Assembly (NCBI RefSeq): GCF_004346925.1
Contig: NZ_CP031167.1
Location: 764,001 to 828,000 of the forward strand
Direction: 5' to 3'
Origin: Stenotrophomonas sp. ASS1
Lineage (GTDB): Bacteria; Pseudomonadota; Gammaproteobacteria; Xanthomonadales; Xanthomonadaceae
DNA length: 64,000 nucleotides
The position numbers and the translations under genes are program-made. The notes under the pieces were generated by a model. That model worked only from the letters and a program-made list of their open reading frames with translations. It searched no databases and was not told the origin of the DNA. Shown here piece by piece: positions 43,445 through 61,627 of the stretch; the first letter of the stretch is position 1, and each line of letters starts with the position of its first letter.

Positions 43445-43873
43445 ATGGCAAAGAAAGTTGTCGGTTACATCAAGCTGCAGGTGAAGGCCGGTCAGGCCAA
43501 CCCCTCGCCGCCGGTCGGTCCTGCGCTGGGTCAGCGCGGTCTGAACATCATGGAATTCTGCAAGGCGTTCAACGCTGCCACGCAGAAGCTCGAGCCGGGC
43601 CTGCCGGTTCCGGTGATCATCACGGCCTACTCGGACCGTACGTTCACCTTCATCACCAAGAGCACCCCGGCCACCACCCTGCTGAAGAAGGCCGCTGGCA
43701 TCTCGTCGGGCTCCAAGCGCCCGAACACCGAGAAGGTCGGCAAGGTCACCCGTAAGCAGCTGGAAGAGATCGCCAAGGCGAAGGAACCGGATCTGACTGC
43801 CGCCGACCTGGACGCCGCCGTGCGTACCATCGCTGGCTCTGCCCGTTCCATGGGCCTCGTGGTGGAGGGTTAA
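43445..43873 (+). CDS. rplK: 50S ribosomal protein L11
   Basis: A 142-residue protein of the GTPase-associated centre that binds 23S rRNA with L10/L12. The N-terminal [20 protein letters not shown] carries the proline-rich thiostrepton-site segment. The C-terminal RNA-binding domain ([19 protein letters not shown]) and the late GSARSMG are conserved. The length equals E. coli L11. It starts the L11 operon, 5 bp before rplA, after a leader of about 150 bases. Confidence 0.99.
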   Translation: MAKKVVGYIKLQVKAGQANPSPPVGPALGQRGLNIMEFCKAFNAATQKLEPGLPVPVIITAYSDRTFTFITKSTPATTLLKKAAGISSGSKRPNTEKVGKVTRKQLEEIAKAKEPDLTAADLDAAVRTIAGSARSMGLVVEG

Positions 43874-43877
43874 TAAG

Positions 43878-44576
43878 ATGGCACAGACCAAGCGTGAGAA
43901 GGCCATCAAGGCCGCCGTCGTTCCGGGCAAGGCATACGCCTTCGAGGACGCGATCAACATCCTGAAGAGCGCCACCAAGGCCAAGTTCGTCGAGTCGATC
44001 GACGTCGCTGTGCGCCTGGGCGTCGATGCGAAGAAGTCCGACCAGCAGGTCCGTGGGTCCACCGTGCTGCCGGCCGGTACCGGCAAGTCGGTCCGCGTCG
44101 CCGTGTTCGCTCCGGCCGGTGCCAAGGCTGACGAAGCCCTGGCCGCTGGCGCCGAAGCCGTCGGTATGGATGATCTGGCCGAGAAGATGCAGGCCGGCGA
44201 TCTGAACTACGACGTCGTCATCGCGACCCCGGACGCCATGCGCGTCGTCGGTAAGCTGGGCACCGTGCTGGGCCCGCGCGGCCTGATGCCGAACCCGAAG
44301 GTCGGCACCGTTTCCCCGAACCCGGGTGAAGCCGTGAAGAACGCCAAGTCGGGTCAGGTCCGTTACCGCACCGACAAGGCCGGCATCATCCACTGCACCA
44401 TCGGCAAGGCCGACTTCGCCGAAGACGCGCTGAAGTCGAACCTGACCGCGCTGCTGCTGGACCTGATCAAGGCCAAGCCGGCCACCTCGAAAGGCACCTA
44501 CCTGCAGAAGGTTTCGGTCAGCTCGACGATGGGCCCGGGCGTCACCGTCGACCAGTCGTCGCTGACCCTGAAGTAA
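43878..44576 (+). CDS. rplA: 50S ribosomal protein L1
   Basis: A 232-residue stalk protein that moves deacylated tRNA out of the E site; in enterobacteria it is the translational repressor of the L11 operon. Signature segments are [20 protein letters not shown] near the N-terminus, [12 protein letters not shown] and the diagnostic [15 protein letters not shown]. It follows rplK by 4 bp and is followed by a hairpin. A regulatory target in the rplK leader is likely from family knowledge but not shown. Confidence 0.99.
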   Translation: MAQTKREKAIKAAVVPGKAYAFEDAINILKSATKAKFVESIDVAVRLGVDAKKSDQQVRGSTVLPAGTGKSVRVAVFAPAGAKADEALAAGAEAVGMDDLAEKMQAGDLNYDVVIATPDAMRVVGKLGTVLGPRGLMPNPKVGTVSPNPGEAVKNAKSGQVRYRTDKAGIIHCTIGKADFAEDALKSNLTALLLDLIKAKPATSKGTYLQKVSVSSTMGPGVTVDQSSLTLK

Positions 44577-44962
44577 TTGTTTCAAGCGGTCACGGTACCT
44601 TCGGTGCCGTGACCGTGACATTTGAAGGCATCGCTGGCCTTACATCGCCCGCGGTAGCCGTCAAAGACCGCAGGCGCGGTCGTGGCAATACCGGCGACGG
44701 GCACGGAAGCTCGATCTGGCAAGGAGTCGCCGCCGGAGCAGTCATGAGCGCTTAATCGATTCCCCGGAATCACCCTGCGTAGATGGTGCCCTTCTGGAGT
44801 TTTTCTGGTTCACGCACGTCTGGGTTTCCCAGGTTGGCCCACTCCAGGTCTAGAACGGCCCACCCCCGGAACATCATCCCGATGTTCCCGGCGTCCAGGA
44901 CGGATGCCGCACAGGACCGCACACGGCAGGAGCCGTAAGCGGAGTTCAATAGGAGGAGTGCA
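44577..44962 (+). promoter_or_regulatory. rplA-rplJ intergenic region and rplJ leader
   Basis: These 386 bases contain no gene. A stable 12-bp hairpin with a GU pair (GGTCACGGTACC/GGTGCCGTGACC, 44588-44614) directly follows rplA and may attenuate it. Farther on are GGAACATC/GATGTTCC (44868-44888, 5-base loop) and other stems before a strong AGGAGG site. In relatives such leaders bind the L10-L12 complex to control rplJL translation; here this is inference. Confidence 0.6.
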
Positions 44963-45499
44963 ATGGCTCTCAATCTGTCCCAGAAGCAAGAAGTAGTCGC
45001 CGAGCTGGCAGACGTCGCCGCCAAGGCCCACTCCTTGATCGCAGCCGAATACGCTGGCACCACGGTCGCCCAGATGACCGCGATGCGCAAGCAGGCTCGT
45101 GAAACCGGTGTTTTCTTGAAGGTTGTCAAGAACACCCTGGCTTCGCGCGCCGTTGAAGGCACCGAGTTCGCAGTCGCCCAGGACCAGATGGTTGGTCCGC
45201 TGCTGTACGCGTTCTCGCTCGAGGAGCCCGGCGCTGCCGGTCGCCTGATCAAGGAAGCCGCCAAGGGCAACGACAAGCTGAAGGCTAAGGTCGTCGCCAT
45301 CGGTGGCGAAGTGTTCCCGGCAAGCCACGTCGAAGTGCTGGCCTCGCTGCCGACCCGCGACCAGGCCCTGGCCATGCTGGCCCGCGTCCTGACCGAGCCG
45401 GTCACGATGTTTGCCCGCGCCATCAAGGCCGTTGGCGAGAAGCAGGGTGGTGGCGACGTCGCCGCCGACGCTGCCGAGCCGGCCGCCGAGACCGCCTGA
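44963..45499 (+). CDS. rplJ: 50S ribosomal protein L10
   Basis: A 178-residue stalk base protein. The globular N-terminal part ([20 protein letters not shown], then [14 protein letters not shown]) binds 23S rRNA. The long C-terminal helix carries L7/L12 dimers. It ends in an Ala/Glu-rich tail. The AGGAGG box just before the ATG is very strong, but a long structured leader upstream suggests autogenous control as in E. coli. rplL follows by 63 bp. Confidence 0.99.
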   Translation: MALNLSQKQEVVAELADVAAKAHSLIAAEYAGTTVAQMTAMRKQARETGVFLKVVKNTLASRAVEGTEFAVAQDQMVGPLLYAFSLEEPGAAGRLIKEAAKGNDKLKAKVVAIGGEVFPASHVEVLASLPTRDQALAMLARVLTEPVTMFARAIKAVGEKQGGGDVAADAAEPAAETA

Positions 45500-45562
45500 G
45501 TTTCGACTTACCGTGGTTCCTGACGGAACCTCAACCCAGAAAATCATCCAAAGGTATTAATC

Positions 45563-45931
45563 ATGTCCCTTACCAACGAACAGATCGTCGACGCCATCGC
45601 CGAGAAGTCCCTGATGGAAGTGATGGAGCTGGTCAAGGCCATCGAAGAGAAGTTCGGCGTCTCCGCCGCTGCTCCGGTTGCCGTGGCTGCTGCCGCTGGC
45701 CCGGCCGCTGCTGTTGAAGAGCAGACCGAGTTCACCGTCACCCTGAAGTCGGCCGGCGACAAGAAGGTCGAAGTCATCAAGGCCGTCCGCGCCATCACCG
45801 GCCTGGGCCTGAAGGAAGCGAAGGACCTGGCCGAAGCCGGTGGCGTCCTGAAGGAAGGCGCTTCGAAGGACGACGCCGAGAAGATGAAGAAGGACCTGGA
45901 AGCTGCTGGCGCGACTGTCGAAGTCAAGTAA
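45563..45931 (+). CDS. rplL: 50S ribosomal protein L7/L12
   Basis: A 122-residue stalk protein that recruits elongation and initiation GTPases. The N-terminal dimerisation helix pair (residues 1-33) is joined by an Ala-rich hinge (residues 34-50) to the C-terminal domain ([20 protein letters not shown], then [10 protein letters not shown]). Four copies bind one L10 through the N-termini. Its C-terminal domain is a useful comparison for the hypothetical protein at 1250-1921. A GC-rich attenuator-like hairpin follows. Confidence 0.99.
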   Translation: MSLTNEQIVDAIAEKSLMEVMELVKAIEEKFGVSAAAPVAVAAAAGPAAAVEEQTEFTVTLKSAGDKKVEVIKAVRAITGLGLKEAKDLAEAGGVLKEGASKDDAEKMKKDLEAAGATVEVK

Positions 45932-45974
45932 GCAGTTACCTTGCATCGTCACCGATTCACGGCGATGCAGCCAA

Positions 45975-46003
45975 GGCTGGGGGCGTAAGCCCCCGGCCTT
46001 TGG
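45975..46003 (+). terminator. Attenuator-like hairpin between rplL and rpoB
   Basis: GGC-U-GGGGGC and GCCCCC-G-GCC arms (45975-45998) around a GTAA tetraloop, followed by TTTGG. The stem is strong and the T-run short, fitting partial termination that sets the RNA polymerase to ribosomal protein ratio. Confidence 0.65.
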
Positions 46004-46020
46004 TCGTTGTTGCAGTACCG

Positions 46021-46042
46021 GTAGGGTCGACTGTTGGTCGAC
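46021..46042 (+). repeat. SMAG-like short palindrome
   Basis: GTAGGGTCGACTGTTGGTCGAC begins with GTAG and contains two GTCGAC sites that can pair. It is a weak member of the family. Confidence 0.5.
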
Positions 46043-46139
46043 TGTTTCAAAAGCAGAAAAAGCCCAACACGGGCTGCGGTCAGACCCCGGCAGGCCAGCG
46101 CAGAGCGCGGCAGCGGGGGAGTGGATGCAGACGAGTTGG

Positions 46140-46198
46140 CAGTTGGAAGTAGCGGGAGAAGGCGTGCTGGTGCCGGCAATACCAGCGACTTCCAACTG
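46140..46198 (+). promoter_or_regulatory. Long stem-loop in the rpoB leader
   Basis: CAGTTGGAAGT (46140-46150) pairs perfectly with ACTTCCAACTG (46188-46198), and a GCTGGT/ACCAGC inner stem follows. It ends 62 bases before the rpoB ATG. It may be an RNase III processing site or a translational control element. Confidence 0.6.
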
Positions 46199-46259
46199 AC
46201 AATTTCAAGTTCCCTTCGGATCGTGGGCGCACGATCCGCACAACAAGGTGGAAGACCTC

Positions 46260-50414
<4,155 letters not shown>

Positions 50415-50503
50415 TCCATGCCGGCGCGGCGGCCTCTGCCGCCGCGCCGCTGGCAGTGAACTGAAAGCCCATCGACACAGCATTCCTCCTTCTGGAGAAC
50501 ACC

Positions 50504-54727
<4,224 letters not shown>

Positions 54728-54889
54728 GGTATCCGGTCCGGCTGCAAGGCCGGACCACCCCGTCGGTCCATCGATGGGAGTGGGAAAGGGCAGGGAGATC
54801 GTCCGCGATCGACCCTGTCAATCTGAACGGGGTACATGGAGGCCCCCCAGTAACGTCCCGGGATCAGGGACGGGCTTGACAGGAGGCGT

Positions 54890-54919
54890 TTGACTGCTTT
54901 CCTGGCAGGTTGCTACAAT
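54890..54919 (+). promoter_or_regulatory. Promoter of the str operon (rpsL-rpsG-fusA-tuf)
   Basis: TTGACT (54890-54895), 18-bp spacer, TACAAT (54914-54919). The start of transcription would lie near 54926, giving an 85-base leader before rpsL. Confidence 0.75.
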
Positions 54920-54930
54920 CGTCTGTCTCA

Positions 54931-54957
54931 GCAGGCCAGAATTTCGGCCTGCTTTAA
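54931..54957 (+). promoter_or_regulatory. Hairpin in the rpsL leader
   Basis: GCAGGCC (54931-54937), 8-base loop, GGCCTGC (54946-54952), then TTTAAC. It begins right after the predicted transcription start and may be an attenuator or a 5' stabiliser. Confidence 0.5.
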
Positions 54958-55010
54958 CATTTCCGCATCTCTGGTCGGATTTTCCGGCCACCAATCAGAA
55001 GAACCTACTG

Positions 55011-55385
55011 ATGGCGACGATCAACCAGCTGGTCCGCAAGCCGCGGCAAGCGACCACCTACAAGAGTGCCTCGCCGGCGCTCGACAAGTGCCCGCAGCGC
55101 CGTGGCGTCTGCACCCGTGTCTACACCACCACTCCGAAGAAGCCGAACTCGGCTCTGCGCAAGGTTGCCAAGGTCCGCCTGACCAACCAGGAAGAAGTGA
55201 TTTCCTACATCGGTGGTGAAGGCCACAACCTGCAGGAGCACTCCGTGGTCCTGATCCGCGGCGGTCGCGTCAAGGACCTGCCGGGTGTGCGTTACCACAC
55301 CGTTCGTGGCTCGCTCGACGCCGCCGGCGTTGCCAAGCGTCGCCAGGCCCGTTCCAAGTACGGCGCCAAGCGTCCGAAGGCATAA
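55011..55385 (+). CDS. rpsL: 30S ribosomal protein S12
   Basis: A 124-residue decoding-centre protein. The loop [15 protein letters not shown] keeps the lysine equivalent to K43 and [13 protein letters not shown] keeps that equivalent to K88, the positions altered in streptomycin resistance, so the allele looks sensitive. Length equals E. coli S12. It opens the str operon; rpsG follows by 12 bp. The ribosome-binding site (AGAAG) is weak. Confidence 0.99.
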
Positions 55386-55397
55386 GGAGAGAGCACT

Positions 55398-55871
55398 ATG
55401 TCGCGTAAGGGTAATACTCCGCAGCGTTCCGTCCTGCCCGATCCGAAGCACGGAAGCGAAACCATCGCCCGCTTCATCAACATGGTCATGCAGAGCGGCA
55501 AGAAGTCCGTCGCCGAAAAGATCGTGTACGGCGCCATGGACGTGATCACCGAGAAGAACAGCAGCGCCAACGCCATTGAACTGGTGCAGAAGGCTCTGGA
55601 CAACGTCGCTCCGGCGGTCGAAGTCAAGTCGCGCCGCGTCGGTGGTGCCACCTACCAGGTGCCGGTAGAAGTGCGTTCGTCGCGCAAGATGGCCCTGGCC
55701 ATGCGCTGGCTGATCGACTCCGCGCGCAAGCGTGGCGAGAACACCATGCCGAAGAAGCTGGCTGCTGAACTGATCGACGCCTCGGAAAACCGTGGTGGCG
55801 CCATCAAGAAGCGCGAAGAAACCCACCGCATGGCCGAAGCCAACAAGGCATTCGCCCACTACCGCTGGTGA
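55398..55871 (+). CDS. rpsG: 30S ribosomal protein S7
   Basis: A 157-residue assembly protein that nucleates the 3' domain of 16S rRNA and lines the exit site. Conserved segments are [40 protein letters not shown] and the C-terminal [27 protein letters not shown] precedes the ATG. In E. coli S7 represses str operon translation. The 141-bp spacer before fusA holds two GC stems and no gene. Confidence 0.99.
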   Translation: MSRKGNTPQRSVLPDPKHGSETIARFINMVMQSGKKSVAEKIVYGAMDVITEKNSSANAIELVQKALDNVAPAVEVKSRRVGGATYQVPVEVRSSRKMALAMRWLIDSARKRGENTMPKKLAAELIDASENRGGAIKKREETHRMAEANKAFAHYRW

Positions 55872-56012
55872 GTTTGACGGCCTTGTAAAACAGGCAGGGC
55901 AGCACCACTTCGGTGCGTGCTGCCTCGCGGTCCCAGAAGGGCTGCGCCAATCCGAAGGCCGCCGAAAGGCGGCGTTCGGCCATCCGAAATCCAAGAAATC
56001 TGAGAGGCTCCC

Positions 56013-58154
56013 GTGGCCCGTTCCACTCCCATCGAGCGTTACCGTAACTTCGGCATCATGGCTCACATCGATGCCGGCAAGACCACCACGTCCGAGCGCA
56101 TCCTGTTCTACACCGGCAAGAGCCACAAGATCGGTGAAGTGCATGACGGCGCCGCCACCATGGACTGGATGGAGCAGGAGCAGGAGCGTGGCATCACGAT
56201 CCAGTCCGCTGCCACCACCGCGTTCTGGAAGGGCATGGACAAGTCCCTGCCGGAGCACCGCTTCAACATCATCGACACCCCCGGGCACGTCGACTTCACC
56301 ATCGAAGTGGAGCGCTCGCTGCGCGTGCTCGACGGTGCCGTCTTCGTCCTGTGCGCCGTCGGTGGCGTGCAGCCGCAGTCGGAAACCGTGTGGCGCCAGG
56401 CCAACAAGTACCACGTGCCGCGCATCGCGTTCGTCAACAAGATGGACCGTACCGGTGCCAACTTCCAGAAGGTCGTCGGCCAGCTGAAGGCCAAGCTGGG
56501 CGCGGTTGCCGTGCCGATGCAGCTGCCGATCGGCGCTGAAGACAACTTCAAGGGCGTCGTCGACCTGCTGAAGATGAAGGCCATCCACTGGGATGAAGCT
56601 TCGCAGGGCATGAAGTTCGAATACGGCGACATCCCGGCCGAACTGCAGGGCCCGGCTGAAGAGGCTCGCCAGTTCATGGTCGAGACCGCTGCCGAAGCCA
56701 GCGAAGAGCTGATGGAAAAGTACCTGGGCGGCGAAGAGCTGGCCGAGGCTGAAATCATCAATGCCCTGCGTACCCGCACCCTGGCCACCGAGATCGTGCC
56801 GATGTACTGCGGCTCGGCCTTCAAGAACAAGGGCGTGCAGGCCATGCTGGATGGCGTGATCCAGCTGCTGCCGTCGCCGGTCGACGTGCCGGACGTGAAG
56901 GGCGTGGACGTTGACGACGACACCGTCGAAATGACCCGCAAGTCGGACGACAAGGCTCCGTTCTCGTCGCTGGCCTTCAAGATCATCACCGACCCGTTCG
57001 TCGGCGCGCTGACCTTCTTCCGTGTCTACTCGGGCACCCTGAACGGTGGCGACACCGTGCTGAACTCGGTGAAGGGCAAGAAGGAGCGCATCGGCCGCAT
57101 CCTGCAGATGCACTCGAACAACCGCGAGGAAATCAAGGAAGTTCTGGCCGGTGACATCGCCGCTGCCGTGGGCCTGAAGGACACCACCACCGGTGACACC
57201 CTGTGCGCCGTGGACGCCCCGATCATCCTGGAGCGCATGACGTTCCCGGAGCCGGTGATCTCGATGGCCGTCGAGCCGAAGACCAAGTCGGACCAGGAAA
57301 AGATGGGCCTGGCCCTGGGCCGTCTGGCACAGGAAGATCCGTCGTTCCGCGTCAAGACCGACGAAGAATCCGGCCAGACCATCATCTCGGGCATGGGCGA
57401 GCTGCACCTGGACATCATCGTTGACCGCCTGAAGCGCGAGTTCAACGTTGAAGCCAACGTTGGCGCGCCGCAGGTGGCCTACCGCGAAACCATCACCCTG
57501 GCTGACGTCAAGTCGGACTACAAGCACGCCAAGCAGTCCGGTGGTAAGGGTCAGTACGGTCACGTCGTGATCGAACTGTCGCCGATCACTGCTGCCGACC
57601 GTGCCGATCCGAAGATCGCTCCGATGATCAAGGACGACTTCCTGTTCATCAACGACATCACCGGCGGCGTGATCCCGAAGGAATTCATCCCGTCGGTCGA
57701 GAAGGGCCTGCGCGAAACCATCACCAGCGGCCCGCTGGCTGGCTTCCCGGTCGTGGACGTCAAGGTGAAGCTGGTGTTCGGTTCGTATCACGACGTCGAC
57801 TCCTCGGAAATGGCGTTCAAGCTGGCTTCGTCGATGGCCTTCAAGCAGGGCTTCGCCAAGGCCAAGCCGGTGCTGCTGGAGCCGATCATGAAGGTCGAGA
57901 TCGTGACCCCGGAGGATTACCAGGGTGACGTGATGGGCGACGTCAGCCGTCGTCGCGGCGTGCTGCAGGGTTCCGACACCACCGGTGACGGTTCGGCCAG
58001 CATCATCAACGCGATGATCCCGCTGGGTGAAATGTTCGGCTACGCCACTGCACTGCGTTCGCAGACCCAGGGCCGCGCCACCTTCACCATGGAATTCGAT
58101 CACTACGAGCCGGCTCCGACCAACATCGCCGAAGCCGTCATGAAGAAGGGCTGA
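56013..58154 (+). CDS. fusA: Elongation factor G
   Basis: A 713-residue translocase GTPase. G1 is AHIDAGKTT near residue 18, G2/G3 include [11 protein letters not shown] and DTPGHVDF, and G4 is NKMDR near 140. Domains II to V follow, with domain IV ending in ARRGKG-like [11 protein letters not shown] and the tail EAVMKKG. The start is GTG at 56013. It follows rpsG by 141 bp and precedes tuf by 52 bp in the classical str operon. Confidence 0.99.
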   Translation: MARSTPIERYRNFGIMAHIDAGKTTTSERILFYTGKSHKIGEVHDGAATMDWMEQEQERGITIQSAATTAFWKGMDKSLPEHRFNIIDTPGHVDFTIEVERSLRVLDGAVFVLCAVGGVQPQSETVWRQANKYHVPRIAFVNKMDRTGANFQKVVGQLKAKLGAVAVPMQLPIGAEDNFKGVVDLLKMKAIHWDEASQGMKFEYGDIPAELQGPAEEARQFMVETAAEASEELMEKYLGGEELAEAEIINALRTRTLATEIVPMYCGSAFKNKGVQAMLDGVIQLLPSPVDVPDVKGVDVDDDTVEMTRKSDDKAPFSSLAFKIITDPFVGALTFFRVYSGTLNGGDTVLNSVKGKKERIGRILQMHSNNREEIKEVLAGDIAAAVGLKDTTTGDTLCAVDAPIILERMTFPEPVISMAVEPKTKSDQEKMGLALGRLAQEDPSFRVKTDEESGQTIISGMGELHLDIIVDRLKREFNVEANVGAPQVAYRETITLADVKSDYKHAKQSGGKGQYGHVVIELSPITAADRADPKIAPMIKDDFLFINDITGGVIPKEFIPSVEKGLRETITSGPLAGFPVVDVKVKLVFGSYHDVDSSEMAFKLASSMAFKQGFAKAKPVLLEPIMKVEIVTPEDYQGDVMGDVSRRRGVLQGSDTTGDGSASIINAMIPLGEMFGYATALRSQTQGRATFTMEFDHYEPAPTNIAEAVMKKG

Positions 58155-58206
58155 GCCTCGCTCAGCCTCTCTTGAAACCACTTACGAACAATCAAGGTAT
58201 AGAACA

Positions 58207-59397
58207 ATGGCAAAGGGTAAGTTCGAACGCACCAAGCCGCACGTCAACGTCGGCACCATCGGTCACGTCGACCACGGCAAGACCACGCTGACCGCCGCAC
58301 TGACCAAGATCGGTGCCGAGCGCTTCGGTGGCGAGTTCAAGGACTACTCCTCGATCGACGCCGCGCCGGAAGAAAAGGCGCGTGGCATCACGATCTCGAC
58401 CGCGCACGTCGAATACGAATCCCCGATCCGTCACTACGCCCACGTTGACTGCCCGGGCCACGCTGACTACGTCAAGAACATGATCACCGGTGCCGCCCAG
58501 ATGGACGGCGCGATCCTGGTGTGCTCGGCCGCTGACGGCCCGATGCCGCAGACCCGTGAGCACATCCTGCTGTCGCGCCAGGTCGGCGTGCCGTACATCG
58601 TCGTGTTCCTGAACAAGGCCGACATGGTGGACGACGCCGAGCTGCTCGAGCTGGTCGAGATGGAAGTTCGCGAGCTGCTGAGCAAGTACGAGTTCCCGGG
58701 CGACGACACCCCGATCATCGCCGGTTCGGCCCGTCTGGCGCTGGAAGGCGACCAGAGCGACATCGGCGTGCCGGCCATCCTGAAGCTGGTCGACGCGCTG
58801 GACAGCTGGATTCCGGAGCCGGAGCGTGCGATCGACAAGCCGTTCCTGATGCCGGTGGAAGACGTGTTCTCGATCTCGGGCCGCGGCACCGTGGTGACCG
58901 GTCGTATCGAGCGCGGCGTGATCAAGGTTGGCGACGAAATCGAAATCGTCGGCATCCGTCCGGTGCAGAAGACCACCGTGACCGGCGTTGAAATGTTCCG
59001 CAAGCTGCTGGACCAGGGTCAGGCAGGCGACAACGCTGGCCTGCTGCTGCGCGGCACCAAGCGTGACGACGTCGAGCGTGGCCAGGTGCTGGCCAAGCCG
59101 GGCACGATCAAGCCGCACACCAAGTTCGAAGGCGAAGTGTACGTCCTGTCGAAGGACGAGGGCGGCCGCCACACCCCGTTCTTCAACGGCTACCGTCCGC
59201 AGTTCTACTTCCGCACCACCGACATCACCGGCGCCGCCAAGCTGCCGGAAGGCGTCGAAATGGTGATGCCGGGTGACAACGTCAAGATGGAAGTCACTCT
59301 GATCAACCCGGTGGCCATGGACGAAGGTCTGCGCTTCGCCATCCGCGAAGGCGGCCGTACCGTCGGCGCCGGCGTGGTCTCGAAGATCATCGAGTAA
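58207..59397 (+). CDS. tuf: Elongation factor Tu, copy 2 (tufA position)
   Basis: A 396-residue GTPase whose protein sequence is identical to copy 1 (40782-41972). The DNA differs at three synonymous sites that I can see, two in the first 25 bases and one near codon 365. This near-identity over 1.2 kb, with unlike flanks, points to gene conversion between the two copies 17 kb apart. It closes the str operon, 52 bp after fusA, and is followed by a terminator-like hairpin. Confidence 0.99.
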   Translation: MAKGKFERTKPHVNVGTIGHVDHGKTTLTAALTKIGAERFGGEFKDYSSIDAAPEEKARGITISTAHVEYESPIRHYAHVDCPGHADYVKNMITGAAQMDGAILVCSAADGPMPQTREHILLSRQVGVPYIVVFLNKADMVDDAELLELVEMEVRELLSKYEFPGDDTPIIAGSARLALEGDQSDIGVPAILKLVDALDSWIPEPERAIDKPFLMPVEDVFSISGRGTVVTGRIERGVIKVGDEIEIVGIRPVQKTTVTGVEMFRKLLDQGQAGDNAGLLLRGTKRDDVERGQVLAKPGTIKPHTKFEGEVYVLSKDEGGRHTPFFNGYRPQFYFRTTDITGAAKLPEGVEMVMPGDNVKMEVTLINPVAMDEGLRFAIREGGRTVGAGVVSKIIE

Positions 59398-59411
59398 TCT
59401 GGTAGTATCTG

Positions 59412-59445
59412 CGCCCCGATGTTGCCTGGGTAGGGCATCGGGGCG
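59412..59445 (+). terminator. Terminator-like hairpin after tuf
   Basis: CGCCCCGATG and CATCGGGGCG arms (10 bp, 14-base loop) lie 15 bp after the stop. Only TATCAAAT follows, so termination may be partial. Confidence 0.6.
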
Positions 59446-59535
59446 TATCAAATGGGAAAGCAGGCACAGGATGTGCCTTGTGTTCCCTGGACCAGGAAGG
59501 GTCAATGCCATTCAGGCGGCGTCAACAGGCGACTG

Positions 59536-59564
59536 TTGACAGCTGCCTTGCGTGCCATTATGCT
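59536..59564 (+). promoter_or_regulatory. S10 operon promoter
   Basis: Perfect TTGACA (59536-59541), 17-bp spacer and TATGCT (59559-59564), about 165 bp before rpsJ. Confidence 0.75.
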
Positions 59565-59673
59565 TCTACGTCTGGGCAGGCCGGGTAACTGGTCTGCCTA
59601 CGTTTTTGAGGTCTATGGAGTGACCTTGGCGGCCTGCAGGACTGCGGGCCGTCCGTATTCAGGAATTTCATGG

Positions 59674-59698
59674 GACAAAGCAACCCAGAGGCTTTGTC
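59674..59698 (+). promoter_or_regulatory. rpsJ: Leader hairpin before rpsJ
   Basis: GACAAAGC (59674-59681), 9-base loop AACCCAGAG and GCTTTGTC (59691-59698), followed by TGTCGCTCTTTTAACG. A stem with a nearby T-run just upstream of the start resembles an attenuator. In E. coli, L4 acts on the S10 leader; whether it does here is unknown. Confidence 0.55.
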
Positions 59699-59729
59699 TG
59701 TCGCTCTTTTAACGAAGGAACCTACCGCC

Positions 59730-60041
59730 ATGGCGGACCAAAAGATCCGGATCCGGCTGAAAGCGTTCGATCATCGTCTGATCGACCGTTCGGCCAGCGA
59801 GATCGTTGAAACGGCAAAGCGGACCGGCGCGCAAGTGCGTGGCCCGATCCCGCTGCCGACCAAGATCGAGCGTTACACCGTTCTCGTTTCCCCGCACGTC
59901 GACAAGGACGCGCGTGACCAGTACGAGACCCGCACGCACAAGCGCGTGCTCGATATCGTTGACCCGAATGACAAGACCGTGGACGCGCTGATGAAGCTCG
60001 AACTGGCTGCCGGCGTCGACGTTCAGATCAAGCTGACCTGA
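59730..60041 (+). CDS. rpsJ: 30S ribosomal protein S10
   Basis: A 103-residue protein, the exact E. coli length, first of the S10 operon. It also acts with NusB in antitermination. Visible are [41 protein letters not shown] (split here for length) and the THKRVLDI loop that enters the head of the 30S subunit. The ATG at 59730 fits the family N-terminus; an upstream ATG at 59670 would read through the leader hairpin. Confidence 0.99.
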
Positions 60042-60052
60042 GGACTACGACC

Positions 60053-60703
60053 ATGACGAAGAAGTATTCGTTGGGCTTCGTGGGCCGCAAGGCTGGCATG
60101 AGCCGCGTGTTCACTGAAGATGGCCGCTCCATCCCGGTGACCCTGATCGAAGCAACCCCGAACCGCATCGCGCAGATCAAGACCGTCGAAACCGACGGCT
60201 ACAGCGCCGTGCAGGTGACCGTCGGCGCGCGTCGCGCTGCCCTGGTCAACAAGCCGGAAGCCGGCCACTTCGCCAAGGCGAAGGTGGAAGCGGGTCGTGG
60301 CCTGTGGGAATTCCGCGTTGAAGACGCGCAGCTCGGCGATTTCGCCGTTGGCGGCGAAGTCAAGGCGGACATCTTCGAAGTCGGCCAGATCGTCGACGTC
60401 CAGGGTGTCACCAAGGGTAAGGGCTTCCAGGGCACCATCAAGCGCCACAACTTCCGTATGGGCGATGCAACCCACGGTAACTCGCTGTCGCATCGCGCGC
60501 CGGGTTCGCTGGGTCAGCGCCAGACCCCGGGTCGCGTTTTCCCGGGCAAGAAGATGTCGGGCCACATGGGCGCGGTGCAGCAGAGCACCCAGAATCTGGA
60601 AGTGGTCAAGGTCGACGTCGAGCGCGGTCTGATCGCCGTTCGCGGCGCCGTTCCGGGCGCGGCGGGTGGCGACGTGATCGTCCGTCCGGCGAGCAAGGCA
60701 TAA
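60053..60703 (+). CDS. rplC: 50S ribosomal protein L3
   Basis: A 216-residue early assembly protein near the peptidyl transferase centre. It opens with [20 protein letters not shown]. The central extension [18 protein letters not shown] and [20 protein letters not shown] reach the active site. The C-terminus ends [12 protein letters not shown]. The glutamine of [10 protein letters not shown] is the conserved methylation site in gammaproteobacteria. It is 11 bp after rpsJ; rplD follows with AAGGAGAG between. Confidence 0.98.
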
Positions 60704-60715
60704 GGAGAGATGACG

Positions 60716-61321
60716 ATGGAACTCGTTATCACGGGTAGCAACAACAAGGTCTCGGTCTCCGACGCCGTGTTCGGTCGCGATTTCAGCGAAGATCTGGTCC
60801 ACCAGGTCGTCGTTGCCTACCGCAACGCCGGTCGCGCCGGCACCAAGGCACAGAAGACTCGCTCCGAAGTGGCTGGTACCACCAAGAAGTCGAAGAAGCA
60901 GAAGGGCGGCGGCGCGCGTCATGGCGCACTGACGGCTCCGATCTTCGTCGGCGGCGGTGTCACCTTCGCGGCCAAGCCGCGCAGCTTCGAGCAGAAGGTC
61001 AATCGCAAGCAGTACCGTGCCGCCATGTGCGCGATCCTGTCCGAGCTGAACCGTCAGGGCCGTCTGACCATCGTGGAGTCCTTCGACGTCGAAGTGACCA
61101 ACACGAAGGGTCTGATCGCCAAGCTGGCCGGCCTGGAAGTGGGCAAGCGCCCGCTGATCGTCACCGAAGAAGCGTCCGAGCACCTGTACCTGTCCGCCCG
61201 CAATCTGCCGTACGTGCAGGTGCGTGACGTCCAGGGTCTGGACCCGGTCTCGCTGGTGGGTGCCGACACGGTCGTCATCACCGCTGACGCGGTCAAGAAG
61301 GTCGAGGAGTGGCTGGCATGA
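60716..61321 (+). CDS. rplD: 50S ribosomal protein L4
   Basis: A 201-residue protein that lines the exit tunnel. It opens [20 protein letters not shown], has the tunnel loop [20 protein letters not shown] and GGGARHG, and ends VEEWLA. In E. coli it is the autogenous regulator of the S10 operon. I choose ATG 60716 over 60710, because AAGGAGAG lies 6-7 bases before the former and abuts the latter. The stop overlaps the rplW ATG. Confidence 0.97.
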
Positions 61322-61617
61322 ACAGCAACGAAAAAATCTTCAGCGTGCTGCGTGCCCCGCGTGTCTCCGAAAAGACCGCGCGCCTGCAGGAACTCTCCAA
61401 CCAGTATGTCTTCGAAGTTTCGAACGAAGCCACCAAGGCCGATGTAAAGGCCGCGGTTGAGCAGCTGTTCGACGTCAAGGTCGAAGCCGTCAACGTGGTC
61501 AACGTCAAGGGCAAGAACAAGTCCTTCCGTAACCGTGCTGGCCGCCGCGGCGATTGGCGCAAGGCGTACGTTCGCCTGGCCGATGGCCAGTCGATCGATG
61601 TAACGGCCAAGGCCTGA
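61318..61617 (+). CDS. rplW: 50S ribosomal protein L23
   Basis: A 99-residue protein at the tunnel exit, the docking site for trigger factor and SRP. It has [18 protein letters not shown], then [20 protein letters not shown] and [20 protein letters not shown]. The length matches E. coli L23. ATG 61318 overlaps the rplD stop (ATGA), showing translational coupling; rplB starts 10 bp after its stop. Confidence 0.98.
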
Positions 61618-61627
61618 GGTACATCCC

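Larger units (their letters stand above)
45932..46259 (+). other. rplL-rpoB intergenic region
   Basis: These 328 bp hold no gene. They contain an attenuator-like hairpin (45975-45998), a SMAG-like stem (46021-46042) and a long stem-loop (46140-46198) shortly before the rpoB ribosome-binding site. In E. coli the corresponding spacer has a partial terminator and an RNase III site. Confidence 0.7.
59398..59729 (+). promoter_or_regulatory. tuf-rpsJ spacer with S10 operon promoter and leader
   Basis: This 332-bp gap has no gene. It holds a hairpin after tuf (59412-59445), a TTGACA/TATGCT promoter (59536-59564) and a leader of about 160 bases that ends in a GACAAAGC/GCTTTGTC stem (59674-59698) just before the rpsJ start. 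Confidence 0.7.
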
